Source: Nostoc sp. XA010 (GTDB taxonomy: Bacteria > Cyanobacteriota > Cyanobacteriia > Cyanobacteriales > Nostocaceae). From it: a DNA stretch of 64,000 nucleotides. Where the stretch lies: NCBI RefSeq assembly GCF_020829625.1, contig NZ_JAIVFX010000006.1, forward strand, positions 248,001-312,000, in the 5' to 3' direction. The notes under the pieces are model-generated. The model worked only from the letters and a program-made list of their open reading frames with translations. It had not been told where the DNA came from and searched no databases. A program made the translations under genes and the position numbers. Position 1 is the first letter of the stretch. The number at the start of each line of letters is the position of its first letter. Below are positions 1 to 8,990 of the stretch, one piece after another.

Positions 1-543
1 AGTTTTCCCACGGATACTGTTCCTGCGCTTGCAGCTGTACCAGAAAAAGCAGCATTAATTTTTGCGGCGAAGCAACGCAGTCAAGACAAACCTTTGATTT
101 TGATGGCTGCTAGTGCTGAAAATTTGTGGCTGTATGTTAAAGGTGATGAGAACGAGTATAAAGTTTGGCAAGAACTAGCAGATAAATATTGGCCAGGAGG
201 ACTGACATTAGTTTTACCAGCAAGCGATCGCGTGCCAAAAGTTATGAACCCTATCGATCCAACGACAATTGGTATTCGAGTCCCAAACAGTGCGATCGCT
301 CAAAATATTTTGGCGCAAACAGGCCCACTTGCTACTACTAGCGCGAATTTTTCTGGTCAACCGCCTTTACAAACGATGACAGAAATTGAGGTTCAGTTTC
401 CCAAGGTTCTGACTCTAGAATACCAGGGTGAAATATCAGGCGTGGGTATACCTTCCACCGTTGCTAAATGGACAGGAATAAATTGGCAGATTTTGCGGCA
501 AGGTGCAATAAAGTTAGATATTTCCAGTGATAACCAAATATAG
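1..543 (+). CDS. Threonylcarbamoyl-AMP synthase (Sua5/YciO/YrdC family), 5' end outside window
   Basis: This is the C-terminal part of a Sua5/YrdC-family protein. The family makes threonylcarbamoyl-AMP from threonine, bicarbonate and ATP, the first step of t6A37 tRNA modification in the cytoplasm. The frame is open from base 1, where it reads SFPTDTVPALAAV, the family's nucleotide-binding PTDT motif, so only a short N-terminus is missing. KQRSQDKPLILM and the later TTSANFSGQPP stretch are also family signatures. About 180 residues are visible, which fits the short YrdC form without an extra Sua5 domain. The stop is at 541-543, about 100 bp before the next gene on the same strand. The assignment is secure; the split between Sua5 and YciO subtypes is not. 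Confidence 0.88.
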   Translation, partial: SFPTDTVPALAAVPEKAALIFAAKQRSQDKPLILMAASAENLWLYVKGDENEYKVWQELADKYWPGGLTLVLPASDRVPKVMNPIDPTTIGIRVPNSAIAQNILAQTGPLATTSANFSGQPPLQTMTEIEVQFPKVLTLEYQGEISGVGIPSTVAKWTGINWQILRQGAIKLDISSDNQI

Positions 544-641
544 GTCGCTATAATGTTGTCTTCCTGGTTTTAACAACAGAGAAATCTGGAACTTTAGTTT
601 GCGCTGTTGTGGTCAATTAACAAGTTAATAATTGCCAAATT

Positions 642-1559
642 ATGAATTGGAGCAACTGGATATATCTAGGAGCAGGAATAGCACTAGGTGTGATTTTCCG
701 TCAGTTATTTGTGCGATCGCCTAATGCATCTAGCTCATCCCCAGTAGCGCCATTAGATCAACAGGATATGCCACCAATATCGCAACAGCTACAGCAAACG
801 CAGCTGGCATACCTTATGGCAAGGGAAATGAGCCAGTTTAAAGCTGGTTTTTTGGCGCGGACTACCCATGAATTGCGATCGCCCCTCAGTGGTCTGATCG
901 GCTTACATCAGTTAATTTTGTCGGATCTGTGTGAAGATCCGGCTGAAGAGCGAGAGTTTATTGCCCAAGCTTACGAGCGAACGCTGAAGCTACTCAAGTT
1001 GATGGATGAAATTCTCAGCGTTGCTAGAACTGAACACGGTACTAATAAATTAGATATTCAGCCTAGACCATTAGCCCAAGTTTTGGAGGAAGTTCATAAA
1101 TTAACTTATATGCTGGCGGCCAATCGTAATCTTCCCTTGCAATTTTTACCCGCCGACCCAGAAATTTATGTTTTGACAGATTACCTCTGGCTCCGCCAAA
1201 TACTGATAAGTTTAATAGATACTGCCATTACTCAAATGGAGGAAGGCAGCATCTGTATTTCCAGCAGCACAGTACCTACAAGTGATTTTGTAAACATTTG
1301 GTTGGATGTACCAACCCATGCCATACCCTGGAGCGAACCGATTGATTTAATTAAATCTGAAGATCAGCCACCCGGTATTGACCAAGAAAACGCTGCTCTT
1401 TCACCAGGAATGAGGCTATTAATCAATCAAACTCTGCTGGAAGTTATGGGAGGAAAGTTAGAAATCCTGCCCTCGAACATTGCGAAGGAACCACATCAGG
1501 AGATTAGCAGATTACAAATCTCTATCCCCCTAGTGATTCCTGAAACTGAACTTCCGTAG
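642..1559 (+). CDS. Membrane-anchored histidine-kinase-like protein with degenerate ATPase domain
   Basis: The 305-residue product has one N-terminal membrane segment (about residues 6-23), then a HisKA dimerisation/phosphoacceptor helix with the H-box HELRSPLSG (His76) and a region shaped like a HATPase domain. The catalytic half is eroded. Where an N-box Asn is expected the sequence reads LIDTAITQ. No DxGxG or GxGLG motif is present; the last box reads PGMRLLINQTLLEVMGG. It may therefore be a phosphotransfer or scaffold protein rather than an active kinase (inference). No response regulator lies next to it. Its 3' end overlaps the convergent acetyltransferase gene by 38 bp. Confidence 0.75.
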   Translation: MNWSNWIYLGAGIALGVIFRQLFVRSPNASSSSPVAPLDQQDMPPISQQLQQTQLAYLMAREMSQFKAGFLARTTHELRSPLSGLIGLHQLILSDLCEDPAEEREFIAQAYERTLKLLKLMDEILSVARTEHGTNKLDIQPRPLAQVLEEVHKLTYMLAANRNLPLQFLPADPEIYVLTDYLWLRQILISLIDTAITQMEEGSICISSSTVPTSDFVNIWLDVPTHAIPWSEPIDLIKSEDQPPGIDQENAALSPGMRLLINQTLLEVMGGKLEILPSNIAKEPHQEISRLQISIPLVIPETELP

Positions 1560-2028
1560 CAGGAACGAAAGCAAGGTTAGGTTGGTTGTGTAACACCATC
1601 GTAGTGGTGGTATTGGGTTGAAAACCAATCTTTTCGTAGAAACCCTGCTGGTGAGTAGTCATCAGGTAAACGCGCTCAACCGACCTCATGCGGGGATGAC
1701 TCAAAACGGTTTCTAGTAACTTGCTTCCCAGCCCACTACTTTGATACTCTGGATGAATCACAACATCCCAAATTGTGGCGCGATATATGCCATCAGATGT
1801 TGCTCTAGCAAAGCCAATTAGTCGATCGCGATCGCAGACAAAAATCACTGGCTCACTGTTAGCAATAGCTATACCTAAATCTTCAATACTGCGACCTTTT
1901 GCCCAGAAAGCTGAAACATTTAACAGTTCTTGAAGTTGGTAAAGGTCAATTTCAGACTTGCGTTCGCCTTTGGCGCAGCGCAGCTGTTCGCTAAATTGAA
2001 TCTGAGACTCGTTCATTATGGCATCCAC
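1522..2028 (-). CDS. GNAT family N-acetyltransferase
   Basis: This 168-residue protein has the GNAT core. Beta4 reads TIWDVVIHPEYQ and is followed by the acetyl-CoA pyrophosphate loop YQSSGLGSKLLE (Q/R-x-x-G-x-G). A C-terminal YEKIGFQP matches the usual tyrosine/phenylalanine helix. The substrate cannot be told from sequence. Related cyanobacterial and plastid proteins include serotonin/arylalkylamine-type and protein N-acetyltransferases. The ATG at 2028 is used; a second Met four codons in (2016) is an alternative. The gene is convergent with the kinase-like gene and the 3' ends overlap. Confidence 0.85.
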   Translation of the reverse strand: MDAIMNESQIQFSEQLRCAKGERKSEIDLYQLQELLNVSAFWAKGRSIEDLGIAIANSEPVIFVCDRDRLIGFARATSDGIYRATIWDVVIHPEYQSSGLGSKLLETVLSHPRMRSVERVYLMTTHQQGFYEKIGFQPNTTTTMVLHNQPNLAFVPATEVQFQESLGG

Positions 2029-2132
2029 TTTTGGCAGTATCTTTGTATATTTAAGCCATATTTTGCTAGAAAATGCTGTACGTGTATATGTACATGCAAC
2101 GAGAAAGAAAGTTTAATCATCTATCTCAATAT

Positions 2133-2546
2133 TTAATGACAAACCCACTTCCATAGAGGATGAGTTGGCCCCTGCTGACGTATCCGATAAACTTGTTTTT
2201 CTAAACGTTGTTTTTCCTGCTCTGGTAGTCCAAGTAAGATATTTCGACTTTGCCAAACTAAAACAGCAGCAGTCATTCCAACACAAAAGGCTAAACCAAA
2301 GGTAGACAGTGGATGGTAGAAGAGTCCATATCGCACCGCTACCCAGGTAAAATATTGTTCCCACAGAGAAATTTCTGCACGTAGACCCCACAAGCTAACA
2401 GGTGCAATGGTGAGCCACAAAAAGCCCACAAACAGCCACCTGCCATATATTGTTAACTGGTGTAGCCTTTGTACTTGTTGAGCAAAAGATGGGTCAGATT
2501 TTTCCAAGTCTGGGTCAGTAATTAATGATTCTTCCTGTTGATCCAT
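2133..2546 (-). CDS. Small membrane protein downstream of secF, unknown function
   Basis: This conserved-looking hypothetical protein is about 137 residues from the ATG at 2546. It has two strongly hydrophobic segments: one around the WLFVGFLWLTIAP stretch, and one around the FGLAFCVGMTAAV stretch. The C-terminal tail is charged. The frame extends upstream to a TTG at 2615, only 2 bp after the secF stop, so translational coupling from that codon is possible; I prefer the ATG, with moderate confidence. It lies third in the leftward block secD-secF-this gene, which suggests co-transcription. I recognise no family. A role with the Sec translocon would rest on position only. Confidence 0.6.
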   Translation of the reverse strand: MDQQEESLITDPDLEKSDPSFAQQVQRLHQLTIYGRWLFVGFLWLTIAPVSLWGLRAEISLWEQYFTWVAVRYGLFYHPLSTFGLAFCVGMTAAVLVWQSRNILLGLPEQEKQRLEKQVYRIRQQGPTHPLWKWVCH

Positions 2547-2617
2547 AGGGGAATAAAATTCCAAAGCATAGGTGAGCAATTCAAAATCAGTAAACCGATT
2601 GTGAAATGCACACAAGT

Positions 2618-3604
2618 TTAACTATCCTGGGAACTGGTAGATGTATCAATCGGCTCTAAGCTTTCTACCATTTGAGATTGACCCCTTTCTCGCCACCAAG
2701 TAAGGAGAGTACTGGCGATGAAAATACTTGAATAAGCTCCCATCGTGAAGCCAATAATCAAAGCTAAAGAAAAGTTTCTCAGTGTTTCTCCGCCAAATAG
2801 AAAGATAGCAGATAATGTTAGCAACACGGTTAAGGTCGTGTTGATTGATCTTGTTAGGGTTTGGTTAACTGCATCATCTACAATTTCGGCAATCGGCTGT
2901 TCAGGATGGATTTTAATGGTTTCTCGAATGCGATCGTAAATCACCACTGTGTCGTTGACTGAGAAACCTGTGATGGTAAGTAAGGCGACGATAAAAAGGC
3001 TATCTACTTCGATACCAGCCACCAAACCCAAAATTGAAAAAGCCCCTACCGTGATCAAAATATCGTGCAATAAGGCAACGATCGCAAACACCGCATAATC
3101 AAACTGGAAGCGGAAGCTCATATAGATAGTAATACCGATGAAGGAAACTATCAGAGCTAATATCCCAGACCTCAACAGTTCTTTTCCTAAGGTAGGGCCA
3201 ACGGAGTCAATTTGGTTTTTTTGTGGATCAAAAGCACCAATTTGTTGGCTTAAAGCATTTTGCAAGTTGGTGCGCTGATCAACACTTAAATCTTTTGACC
3301 GAATTAATACACCATTTTCTGCCCCATTTTCTGAGACAAGTTGGATGCTGCTATCACCAAGTCCCTGTGCTTTTGCTACTTCCCGAACAGCGTTGATATC
3401 AATTGGTTTGTCGCAATTCCCTGGTTTGGTGCAATCTCGAACAAACTGCAACCGTGTACCACCGATAAAATCTAAACCGGGGCGTAAGGGTGCGTGAATA
3501 TTGGGCTGTTGCCAAGAAATCACCATTGAGATGATACCAGCAAGAATAATCGCAGCAGAAATACTCCACCAAAGCGATCGCGATTTGTTTATACTCAGTT
3601 TCAT
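2618..3604 (-). CDS. secF: Protein translocase subunit SecF
   Basis: SecF works with SecD as the accessory complex of the SecYEG channel, using the proton motive force to pull exported proteins through the plasma or thylakoid membrane. The 328-residue product has an N-terminal membrane helix, the periplasmic P4-type region starting at [12 protein letters not shown] (the FxGG signature), then five hydrophobic helices. These include the conserved [16 protein letters not shown] loop. Length is normal for the family. The ATG overlaps the secD stop codon by 4 bp (ATGA), so the two are translationally coupled. Confidence 0.96.
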   Translation of the reverse strand: MKLSINKSRSLWWSISAAIILAGIISMVISWQQPNIHAPLRPGLDFIGGTRLQFVRDCTKPGNCDKPIDINAVREVAKAQGLGDSSIQLVSENGAENGVLIRSKDLSVDQRTNLQNALSQQIGAFDPQKNQIDSVGPTLGKELLRSGILALIVSFIGITIYMSFRFQFDYAVFAIVALLHDILITVGAFSILGLVAGIEVDSLFIVALLTITGFSVNDTVVIYDRIRETIKIHPEQPIAEIVDDAVNQTLTRSINTTLTVLLTLSAIFLFGGETLRNFSLALIIGFTMGAYSSIFIASTLLTWWRERGQSQMVESLEPIDTSTSSQDS

Positions 3605-5013
3605 TGAGCCACCTCTGCCTTCTTCGACACTGGCAGGTTTGGACAGAAAAGTTCTGTCTTCCGCAAAGAGGGAATTGAAATTGCCAAAAACAGCAATGTC
3701 CGACTACAGGTAATTGCGCTAAACATACTCACAGCCACCCCCAAAGCTAAGGTCAGTGCAAAGCCCTTGACTAAACCAGACCCCAGCCAAAACAGGGCAG
3801 CACAAGCAATCCACGTAGTGACGTTGCTATCTAAAATACTAGAAAATGCTCTGTAGAAACCAGATTCCACAGAACGATACAGGGATTTACCAGCCCGCAA
3901 TTCTTCCCGCGTCCGTTCAAAAATTAGCACATTAGCATCAACTGCCATCCCAATACTGAGAATAAAACCGGCAATTCCGGGCAAAGTTAGGGTAACACCC
4001 AATAAAGCAAAAGTTGACCAAGTTAAGAGGGAGTAGATCACTAGTGACACATCCGCAATCAGTCCTGGTAATCGATAATAAAACACCATGAATATTAATA
4101 CTAAAGTTAGACCACCAACCCCAGCATAAATACTGCTTTGAATACTATCTTTACCCAAAGTTGCCCCTACTGTCCGCCTTTCTGCAATTTCTACTGGTAC
4201 GGGTAATGCACCACCACGTAGCTGCACGCCTAAATCATTGGCTTCTTGTGCCGTAAACCGTCCTGTAATGATGGCAGAGCCACCACTGATACCTGCGGCT
4301 GCAAATTCTATAGGCACGTTAGGAGCGCTGATTAGTTCATTGTCCAGAAAAACACCAATGCTACGTCCAGTACCGGCAAGATTTTTTGTCAAATTGGCAA
4401 ACAGTTGACCACCCTCTTGGTCAAAGCGAATAGCAACATGCCAGTTGTCACCTTGACTGGGTTCACCATAGGCATCCTTGAGGTATTTACCAATTAGAGG
4501 TGGTTTGGTGCTTTCAAACAATTCTGCGATCGCTTGATTATTTTTTTGCAAATCTTCTTGATTCTTGACAATTGCTGCTTTGTCTGTACTCTTTCTCAAC
4601 TCTTCTTGCTTGGCTTTCAATTCGGCTCTAGATGCTTGAAAAGCAAGCAGTTGAGTTTCTGTATTCGGCTTTTGGGTGCGAAATTCTAACTGCGCCGTAC
4701 CACCTAGCACCCGTTCGGCTTGCTCTGGGTCATTGACTCCTGGTAGTTGCACCAGTATTTTATCTGCGCCGACTGTTTGGATCAATGGCTCAGAAACACC
4801 CAGACCATTAATCCGCCCTTCGACAACTTTCTTCACACCTTCCAATTCTCGTTCGGTGATTTGGGGAATATCGGCTGATGGTTTCACCTGAATTGTGAGC
4901 TGTGAGCCTCCGCGCAAGTCCAGCCCAAGAGGTATCGGAATTGTGGCAATCACCGTAATTGCGGCGATTATCATGACTAAAATCAAAATTAATAGCGATC
5001 GCTGTCTTTGCAT
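3601..5013 (-). CDS. secD: Protein translocase subunit SecD
   Basis: SecD is the larger partner of SecF in the Sec accessory complex. Visible features are the N-terminal helix followed by [14 protein letters not shown] (the LGLDLRGG signature), the P1 head region, [20 protein letters not shown], and a C-terminal six-helix domain with [20 protein letters not shown]. The frame opens at a TTG at 5034, but the ATG at 5013 (MQRQRS) gives the normal N-terminus and is used. The product is about 470 residues. It is followed with a 4-bp overlap by secF. pdhB lies 138 bp upstream across a heptanucleotide array. Confidence 0.96.
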   Translation of the reverse strand: MQRQRSLLILILVMIIAAITVIATIPIPLGLDLRGGSQLTIQVKPSADIPQITERELEGVKKVVEGRINGLGVSEPLIQTVGADKILVQLPGVNDPEQAERVLGGTAQLEFRTQKPNTETQLLAFQASRAELKAKQEELRKSTDKAAIVKNQEDLQKNNQAIAELFESTKPPLIGKYLKDAYGEPSQGDNWHVAIRFDQEGGQLFANLTKNLAGTGRSIGVFLDNELISAPNVPIEFAAAGISGGSAIITGRFTAQEANDLGVQLRGGALPVPVEIAERRTVGATLGKDSIQSSIYAGVGGLTLVLIFMVFYYRLPGLIADVSLVIYSLLTWSTFALLGVTLTLPGIAGFILSIGMAVDANVLIFERTREELRAGKSLYRSVESGFYRAFSSILDSNVTTWIACAALFWLGSGLVKGFALTLALGVAVSMFSAITCSRTLLFLAISIPSLRKTELFCPNLPVSKKAEVAQ

Positions 5014-5044
5014 ACCATAACCCGCAACTGACAAAGGCTATAAT

Positions 5045-5156
5045 AGCGCTCTTTTGAGGAGTTAGGAGTTAGGAAATGGGGAGTGGGGAGTGGGGAGTGG
5101 GGAGTAGGGGTTGAATTTATTACCTATTCCCTACTCCCTATTCCCTACTCCCTAGA
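5045..5156. repeat. Heptanucleotide repeat array, inverted halves
   Basis: The pdhB-secD spacer consists mostly of GGAGTTA and GGGGAGT units, then, after a short AT-rich centre, complementary CTACTCCC and CTATTCCC units. The two halves can pair. The array runs up to the pdhB stop codon. It is of the STRR type known from heterocystous cyanobacteria. Confidence 0.85.
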
Positions 5157-6135
5157 CTCGCAACGCTACCATTTTTTCCACAGCTTCTACAATTTGCTCT
5201 GGTTGGATGATTGTTAGTCGTTCTAAGTTGCCGTTGTAAGGTGTGGGGATATCTTGGGAAGACAGCCGCAGTACTGGCGCATCTAATTCATCGAATAAGC
5301 GATCGTTTATTGAGGCTATGACTTCTGCTCCAATACCCGCAGTTCGCATGGATTCTTCTACAACAATGACTTTATGGGTTTTACGTACTGATGCACCAAT
5401 TGTATCAAAATCTAAGGGTTTTAGAGATATTAAATCGATAACTTCTGGATCATATCCTTGTTTTTCAAGAGTTTTTACTGCTTGTAGCACATGATGCCGC
5501 ATCCGCGAGTAAGTAATAATGGTTACATCTTTACCCTCGCGCACAATTTCTGCTTTATCTAGAGGTAGTAAATATTCTTCTTCTGGTAAATCTTCTTTCA
5601 AGTTGTAAAGCAGAACGTGTTCAAAGAACAACACGGGGTTATCATCGCGGATAGCGGATTTCAGTAGTCCTTTAGCGTTTCTTGGTGTGGAGCAGGCAAC
5701 AATTTTCAACCCTGGCACAGCTTGGAAGTAAGTTTCTAGTCGCTGGGAATGTTCTGCGCCTAGCTGTCGTCCGACACCGCCAGGGCCGCGAATTACCATC
5801 GGAATTTTAAAGTTACCGCCAGAAGTATAACGCAGCATCCCAGCGTTGTTGGATATTTGGTTGAAGGCGAGCAGTAAAAAGCCCATATTCATGCCTTCAA
5901 TGATGGGACGTAACCCAGTCATTGCTGCTCCCACTGCCATGCCGGTAAAGCTATTTTCGGCAATGGGGGTGTCTAGAATGCGGAGTTCGCCATATTTTTG
6001 GTACAGGTCTTTGGTAACTTTATAGGAACCGCCGTAGTGTCCGACATCTTCACCGAGAACGAATACGCTGGAATCACGCGCCATTTCTTCATCAATGGCT
6101 TCGCGTAAGGCGTTGAAAAATAGTGTTTCTGCCAT
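5152..6135 (-). CDS. pdhB: Pyruvate dehydrogenase E1 component, beta subunit
   Basis: This is the beta subunit of the thiamine-diphosphate-dependent E1 enzyme, which decarboxylates pyruvate in the pyruvate dehydrogenase complex to feed acetyl-CoA into fatty-acid synthesis and the citrate pathway. The 327 residues cover the whole family: [18 protein letters not shown], the [16 protein letters not shown] stretch with the ThDP-contacting Glu, [10 protein letters not shown], and a C-terminal transketolase-C region starting [17 protein letters not shown] plausible AAAGG ribosome site precedes the ATG. The alpha subunit is not in the window, which is usual for cyanobacteria. Confidence 0.95.
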   Translation of the reverse strand: MAETLFFNALREAIDEEMARDSSVFVLGEDVGHYGGSYKVTKDLYQKYGELRILDTPIAENSFTGMAVGAAMTGLRPIIEGMNMGFLLLAFNQISNNAGMLRYTSGGNFKIPMVIRGPGGVGRQLGAEHSQRLETYFQAVPGLKIVACSTPRNAKGLLKSAIRDDNPVLFFEHVLLYNLKEDLPEEEYLLPLDKAEIVREGKDVTIITYSRMRHHVLQAVKTLEKQGYDPEVIDLISLKPLDFDTIGASVRKTHKVIVVEESMRTAGIGAEVIASINDRLFDELDAPVLRLSSQDIPTPYNGNLERLTIIQPEQIVEAVEKMVALRV

Positions 6136-6270
6136 TTAGACCTTTTATTACGATTATAGTTTTAGAATTTTATCGTGCTGCTGTCGCAAATACGGTGAGC
6201 GATCGCACTAGTTAGAGTTTAGGTTGTTTAAACGAACCGCATAAGCATAATATCAAAGCTATTTTCCCGT

Positions 6271-6310
6271 TAGCTAGAGGTAATTTAGAAGCTGGAATTA
6301 CCTCTAGCTA
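6271..6310. other. Perfect 15-bp hairpin between cimA and pdhB
   Basis: The arms at 6271-6285 and 6296-6310 are perfectly complementary, with a 10-nt loop. It lies just past the cimA stop and upstream of pdhB, so it may end cimA transcripts or protect their 3' ends. There is no clear T-run on either side, so a classical rho-independent terminator is not certain. Confidence 0.6.
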
Positions 6311-6357
6311 AAGCTAGGTTTTCATGTAACCTCTAATACACTAAATAGTAACTTTGA

Positions 6358-8049
6358 TCAACTAGGAGCTTTCAAAGCTGCTTCTGTTTGGGAGTGCAAC
6401 AACAAACCATATTCCAACCCTTCCACCACCGCTTGATAAGAAGCCTCCAAAATGTTGGTGGAAACCCCTACTGTAGTCCAGCGTTGCCGACCATTGCCTG
6501 ACTCTACCAACACACGAGTTTTTGCCGCAGTGCCCGTATGTCCGTTGAGAATCCGCACTTTATAATCTGTCAAATCAAAGGTTGCTATTTGGGGATAAAA
6601 ATTCACCAAAGCCTTGCGTAAAGCCGCATCCAAAGCTGCCACAGGGCCGTTACCTTCCGCCGCCTCCAAAATATTTTTGCCGTCAACAGCGAGTTTAACC
6701 GTAGCTAAGGCGTTGCTAGTTTCTTTCCCCTCAATCAAGTCGCAGTGGACTTGAAAACCTTTGACTTCAAAAAACTTCTGGCGGCCTCCTAAAGCTTCGT
6801 GCATCAACAGCGCAAAACTGGCCTCTGCTGCTTCAAATTGAAATCCTTCACTCTCCAAATCTTTGAGGCGCTGAAGAATTTGCTTGGCTTCAGCCTTTTG
6901 TTGATCGAGGTCAATTCCAAAACTGCGGGCTTTGGCTAAAACATTGCTAAGTCCAGACTGTTCAGAAATGACGATGCGGCGATGATTCCCGACTTGTTCC
7001 GGCTGAATATGTTCGTAAGTCAGGGGATTACGTTCCACGGCTGATACATGAATACCGCCCTTATGGGCAAAAGCCGAAAGTCCGACAAAGGGAGCGTGTT
7101 CATCTGGCGCGAGGTTGACCACCTCACTCACAAAACGACTAGCTTCTGTAAGTTGTGTTAGCTGGTCTTCTGTGATACAACTGTAACCCAGCTTCAATTG
7201 TAAATTGGGAATTAACGAACAGAGGTTAGCATTACCGCAACGTTCACCGTAACCATTAATTGTCCCCTGTACCATCTTTGCACCTGCCATCACGGCGGCT
7301 ATTGCGTTAGCAACCGCCATTTCCGAATCGTTATGAGTGTGAATTCCAATTTGGGGGATTGGGGATTGGGGATTAGGGATTGGGGATTGGGAAGAGTCCT
7401 TCCTAGTCCCTAGCTCCCAGTCCCCAGTCCCCAGTTCCCCAGTCACCTTTACCACATCTTGAACAATTTGGCTAATTTCATGGGGTAAAGTGCCACCATT
7501 AGTATCACAAAGGACTAACCATTCAGCACCAGATGCGATCGCAGCCTCTAATGTCTGTAAAGCATAATCTCGATTGTGCTTGTAGCCATCAAACCAATGT
7601 TCGGCATCGTAGATAATGCGACGCCCTTGAGAACGGAGGTACTCAATGGTGTCGCGGATCATCGCCAAATTTTCTTCTAATGTCGTTTTGAGGCTTGTTG
7701 TGACATGTAAATCCCAAGACTTACCAAAAATCGTTACCCAGCGAGTCCCCGCAGCCAAAATATCCTGTAGCATCGGTTCGGTTGCGGCAGTGGAATTGGG
7801 GCGGCGAGTCGAACAAAAAGCCACAATTTCAGCTTGTTTGAGTGGATCTTCTTGGAGTTGCCAGAAAAATTGTACATCCTTGGGATTGGCACCAGGCCAA
7901 CCGCCTTCAATAAAGGGAATTCCCAGTTGATCGAGTCTACGAGCAATACGTAACTTATCTTCTATCGATACTGATAGCCCCTCGCGCTGAGTGCCATCTC
8001 GTAATGTAGTGTCATAGAGCCAAAGTTGAGGTGAAGAATTTGTGGTCAT
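6358..8049 (-). CDS. cimA: Citramalate synthase, with in-frame repeat insertion
   Basis: CimA condenses pyruvate and acetyl-CoA to (R)-citramalate, opening the threonine-independent route to isoleucine. The protein opens with the DRE-TIM signature LYDTTLRDGTQREG, has the HTHNDSEMAVANA metal-binding loop, and ends with a LeuA-type allosteric domain with GTAAKTRVLVESGNG. The start is placed at the ATG at 8049 (MTTNSS); the frame extends to 8091. Between the helix ending VVKVTG and the IGIHTHND strand there are about 30 extra residues (about 203-233). They are encoded by a heptanucleotide array and read GELGTGDWELGT followed by SPIPNPQSPIP. A distinction from isopropylmalate or homocitrate synthase rests on overall resemblance. 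Confidence 0.92.
   Translation of the reverse strand: MTTNSSPQLWLYDTTLRDGTQREGLSVSIEDKLRIARRLDQLGIPFIEGGWPGANPKDVQFFWQLQEDPLKQAEIVAFCSTRRPNSTAATEPMLQDILAAGTRWVTIFGKSWDLHVTTSLKTTLEENLAMIRDTIEYLRSQGRRIIYDAEHWFDGYKHNRDYALQTLEAAIASGAEWLVLCDTNGGTLPHEISQIVQDVVKVTGELGTGDWELGTRKDSSQSPIPNPQSPIPQIGIHTHNDSEMAVANAIAAVMAGAKMVQGTINGYGERCGNANLCSLIPNLQLKLGYSCITEDQLTQLTEASRFVSEVVNLAPDEHAPFVGLSAFAHKGGIHVSAVERNPLTYEHIQPEQVGNHRRIVISEQSGLSNVLAKARSFGIDLDQQKAEAKQILQRLKDLESEGFQFEAAEASFALLMHEALGGRQKFFEVKGFQVHCDLIEGKETSNALATVKLAVDGKNILEAAEGNGPVAALDAALRKALVNFYPQIATFDLTDYKVRILNGHTGTAAKTRVLVESGNGRQRWTTVGVSTNILEASYQAVVEGLEYGLLLHSQTEAALKAPS
7350..7443. repeat. Heptanucleotide array inside cimA
   Basis: Repeats of GGGGATT/GGGATTA, then CCCAGTCC/CCTAGTCC-type units, all within the cimA frame. 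Because the unit is 7 bp, frame is kept only by total length. The encoded loop is absent from what I know of the family. Confidence 0.85.
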
Positions 8050-8124
8050 AAAACTGGGACCGACGAGACAACTTTCAAGGCAATGTGTCAATATACAACA
8101 AAACGCCAGTTTGGCAATTTAAAA

Positions 8125-8463
8125 ATGCCTAAGGTACTAGCTCAAGGTAAAACAATTGAGTGCGTAAGCAAAAGCAATCTCCGAACAATTTTGCTGCAAA
8201 ATGGAATTGAACTCTACAATGACGGTGCTAAGGTAATAAACTGTCGGGGCATTGGCAGTTGCGGAACTTGCGCGGTTAAGGTAGAAGGTGAAGTATCAGC
8301 AGCGAATTGGCGTGACCGAGCACGGCGTTCGCTTCCTCCCCATTCTCCTACAACAGACTTGCGTTTAGCCTGCCAAACTTTGGTTTTAGGCGATGTGAAA
8401 GTGACAAAGTTTGATGGATTTTGGGGACAAGGTTCTCGAATAGTGTGGACACCAAAAGGTTAA
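8125..8463 (+). CDS. 2Fe-2S ferredoxin-like protein
   Basis: A 112-residue soluble iron-sulphur protein that would carry electrons in an unassigned pathway. The plant-type 2Fe-2S ligand set is visible: a Cys at VINCRGIGSCGTCAV giving Cys-x5-Cys-x2-Cys, then LACQ as the fourth ligand. The ATG at 8125 (MPKVLAQ) gives a typical N-terminus; the longer frame from 8083 would overlap the divergent cimA leader. The C-terminal tail (FDGFWGQGSR) looks like that of a cyanobacterial ferredoxin subgroup distinct from PetF. A Ser/Thr-rich small protein follows 16 bp downstream. Confidence 0.85.
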   Translation: MPKVLAQGKTIECVSKSNLRTILLQNGIELYNDGAKVINCRGIGSCGTCAVKVEGEVSAANWRDRARRSLPPHSPTTDLRLACQTLVLGDVKVTKFDGFWGQGSRIVWTPKG

Positions 8464-8479
8464 AAAGGAGTAAAACAAG

Positions 8480-8875
8480 ATGGGTAGATGGACACCATTA
8501 ATTTTAATGGCTGGAGGTTTGGCCATTCTGCTTGGTACATTACTGGGCATCAACTTTCCTATGGGAGTACAAACCGCTAACGCTCCCAGTGATAAAAAAT
8601 CACAAGTCCTTCCAGCTAATATCAATGTTAATAGCAGTGCTGGCAGCAAGAATGAAGAAACTGCAACTGAAGGAAATGAAACAACCGAAACAAACGCAAA
8701 CAGACGCGGTATTGTAGCTCCAAGACCTGACAACAGGAGTAACGTTGCTCAGAATTCTTCTGATGACTCAACATCACCTGCTGACACTACAACAGACAAC
8801 AATACAGATTCTTCACAAACAAATACGCCCAGCAATACAAATCAAGGCAACGAACCAATTCGCGCCTTGTGGTAA
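8480..8875 (+). CDS. Small Asn/Thr/Ser-rich membrane-anchored or secreted protein
   Basis: The 131-residue protein has one N-terminal hydrophobic helix (residues 5-25) and a tail very rich in Asn, Ser, Thr and Asp with no predicted structure. An AAAAGGAG ribosome site at 8464-8471 precedes the ATG. It follows the ferredoxin gene by 16 bp, so they are probably co-transcribed. I do not recognise a family; the tail should be extracytoplasmic. Confidence 0.6.
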   Translation: MGRWTPLILMAGGLAILLGTLLGINFPMGVQTANAPSDKKSQVLPANINVNSSAGSKNEETATEGNETTETNANRRGIVAPRPDNRSNVAQNSSDDSTSPADTTTDNNTDSSQTNTPSNTNQGNEPIRALW

Positions 8876-8885
8876 CGATAGATCC

Positions 8886-8990
8886 GTCTATAGTTACGAG
8901 TTATAAGTTATAAGTTATGAGTTATGAGTTATTAGTTATGTACTAATGACTAATGACTAATGACTACTGACTAATGACTAATGACTAGTG
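8886..8990. repeat. Heptanucleotide array upstream of and entering thiO-thiG
   Basis: First GAGTTATAAGTTAT-type units, then seven or so copies of CTAATGA. The last copy supplies the ATG start codon of thiO-thiG at 8981. Confidence 0.85.

Noticed and set aside
8876..8980. TPP riboswitch before thiO-thiG
   Set aside because: The spacer is a heptanucleotide array with no CUGAGA-type thi-box core.
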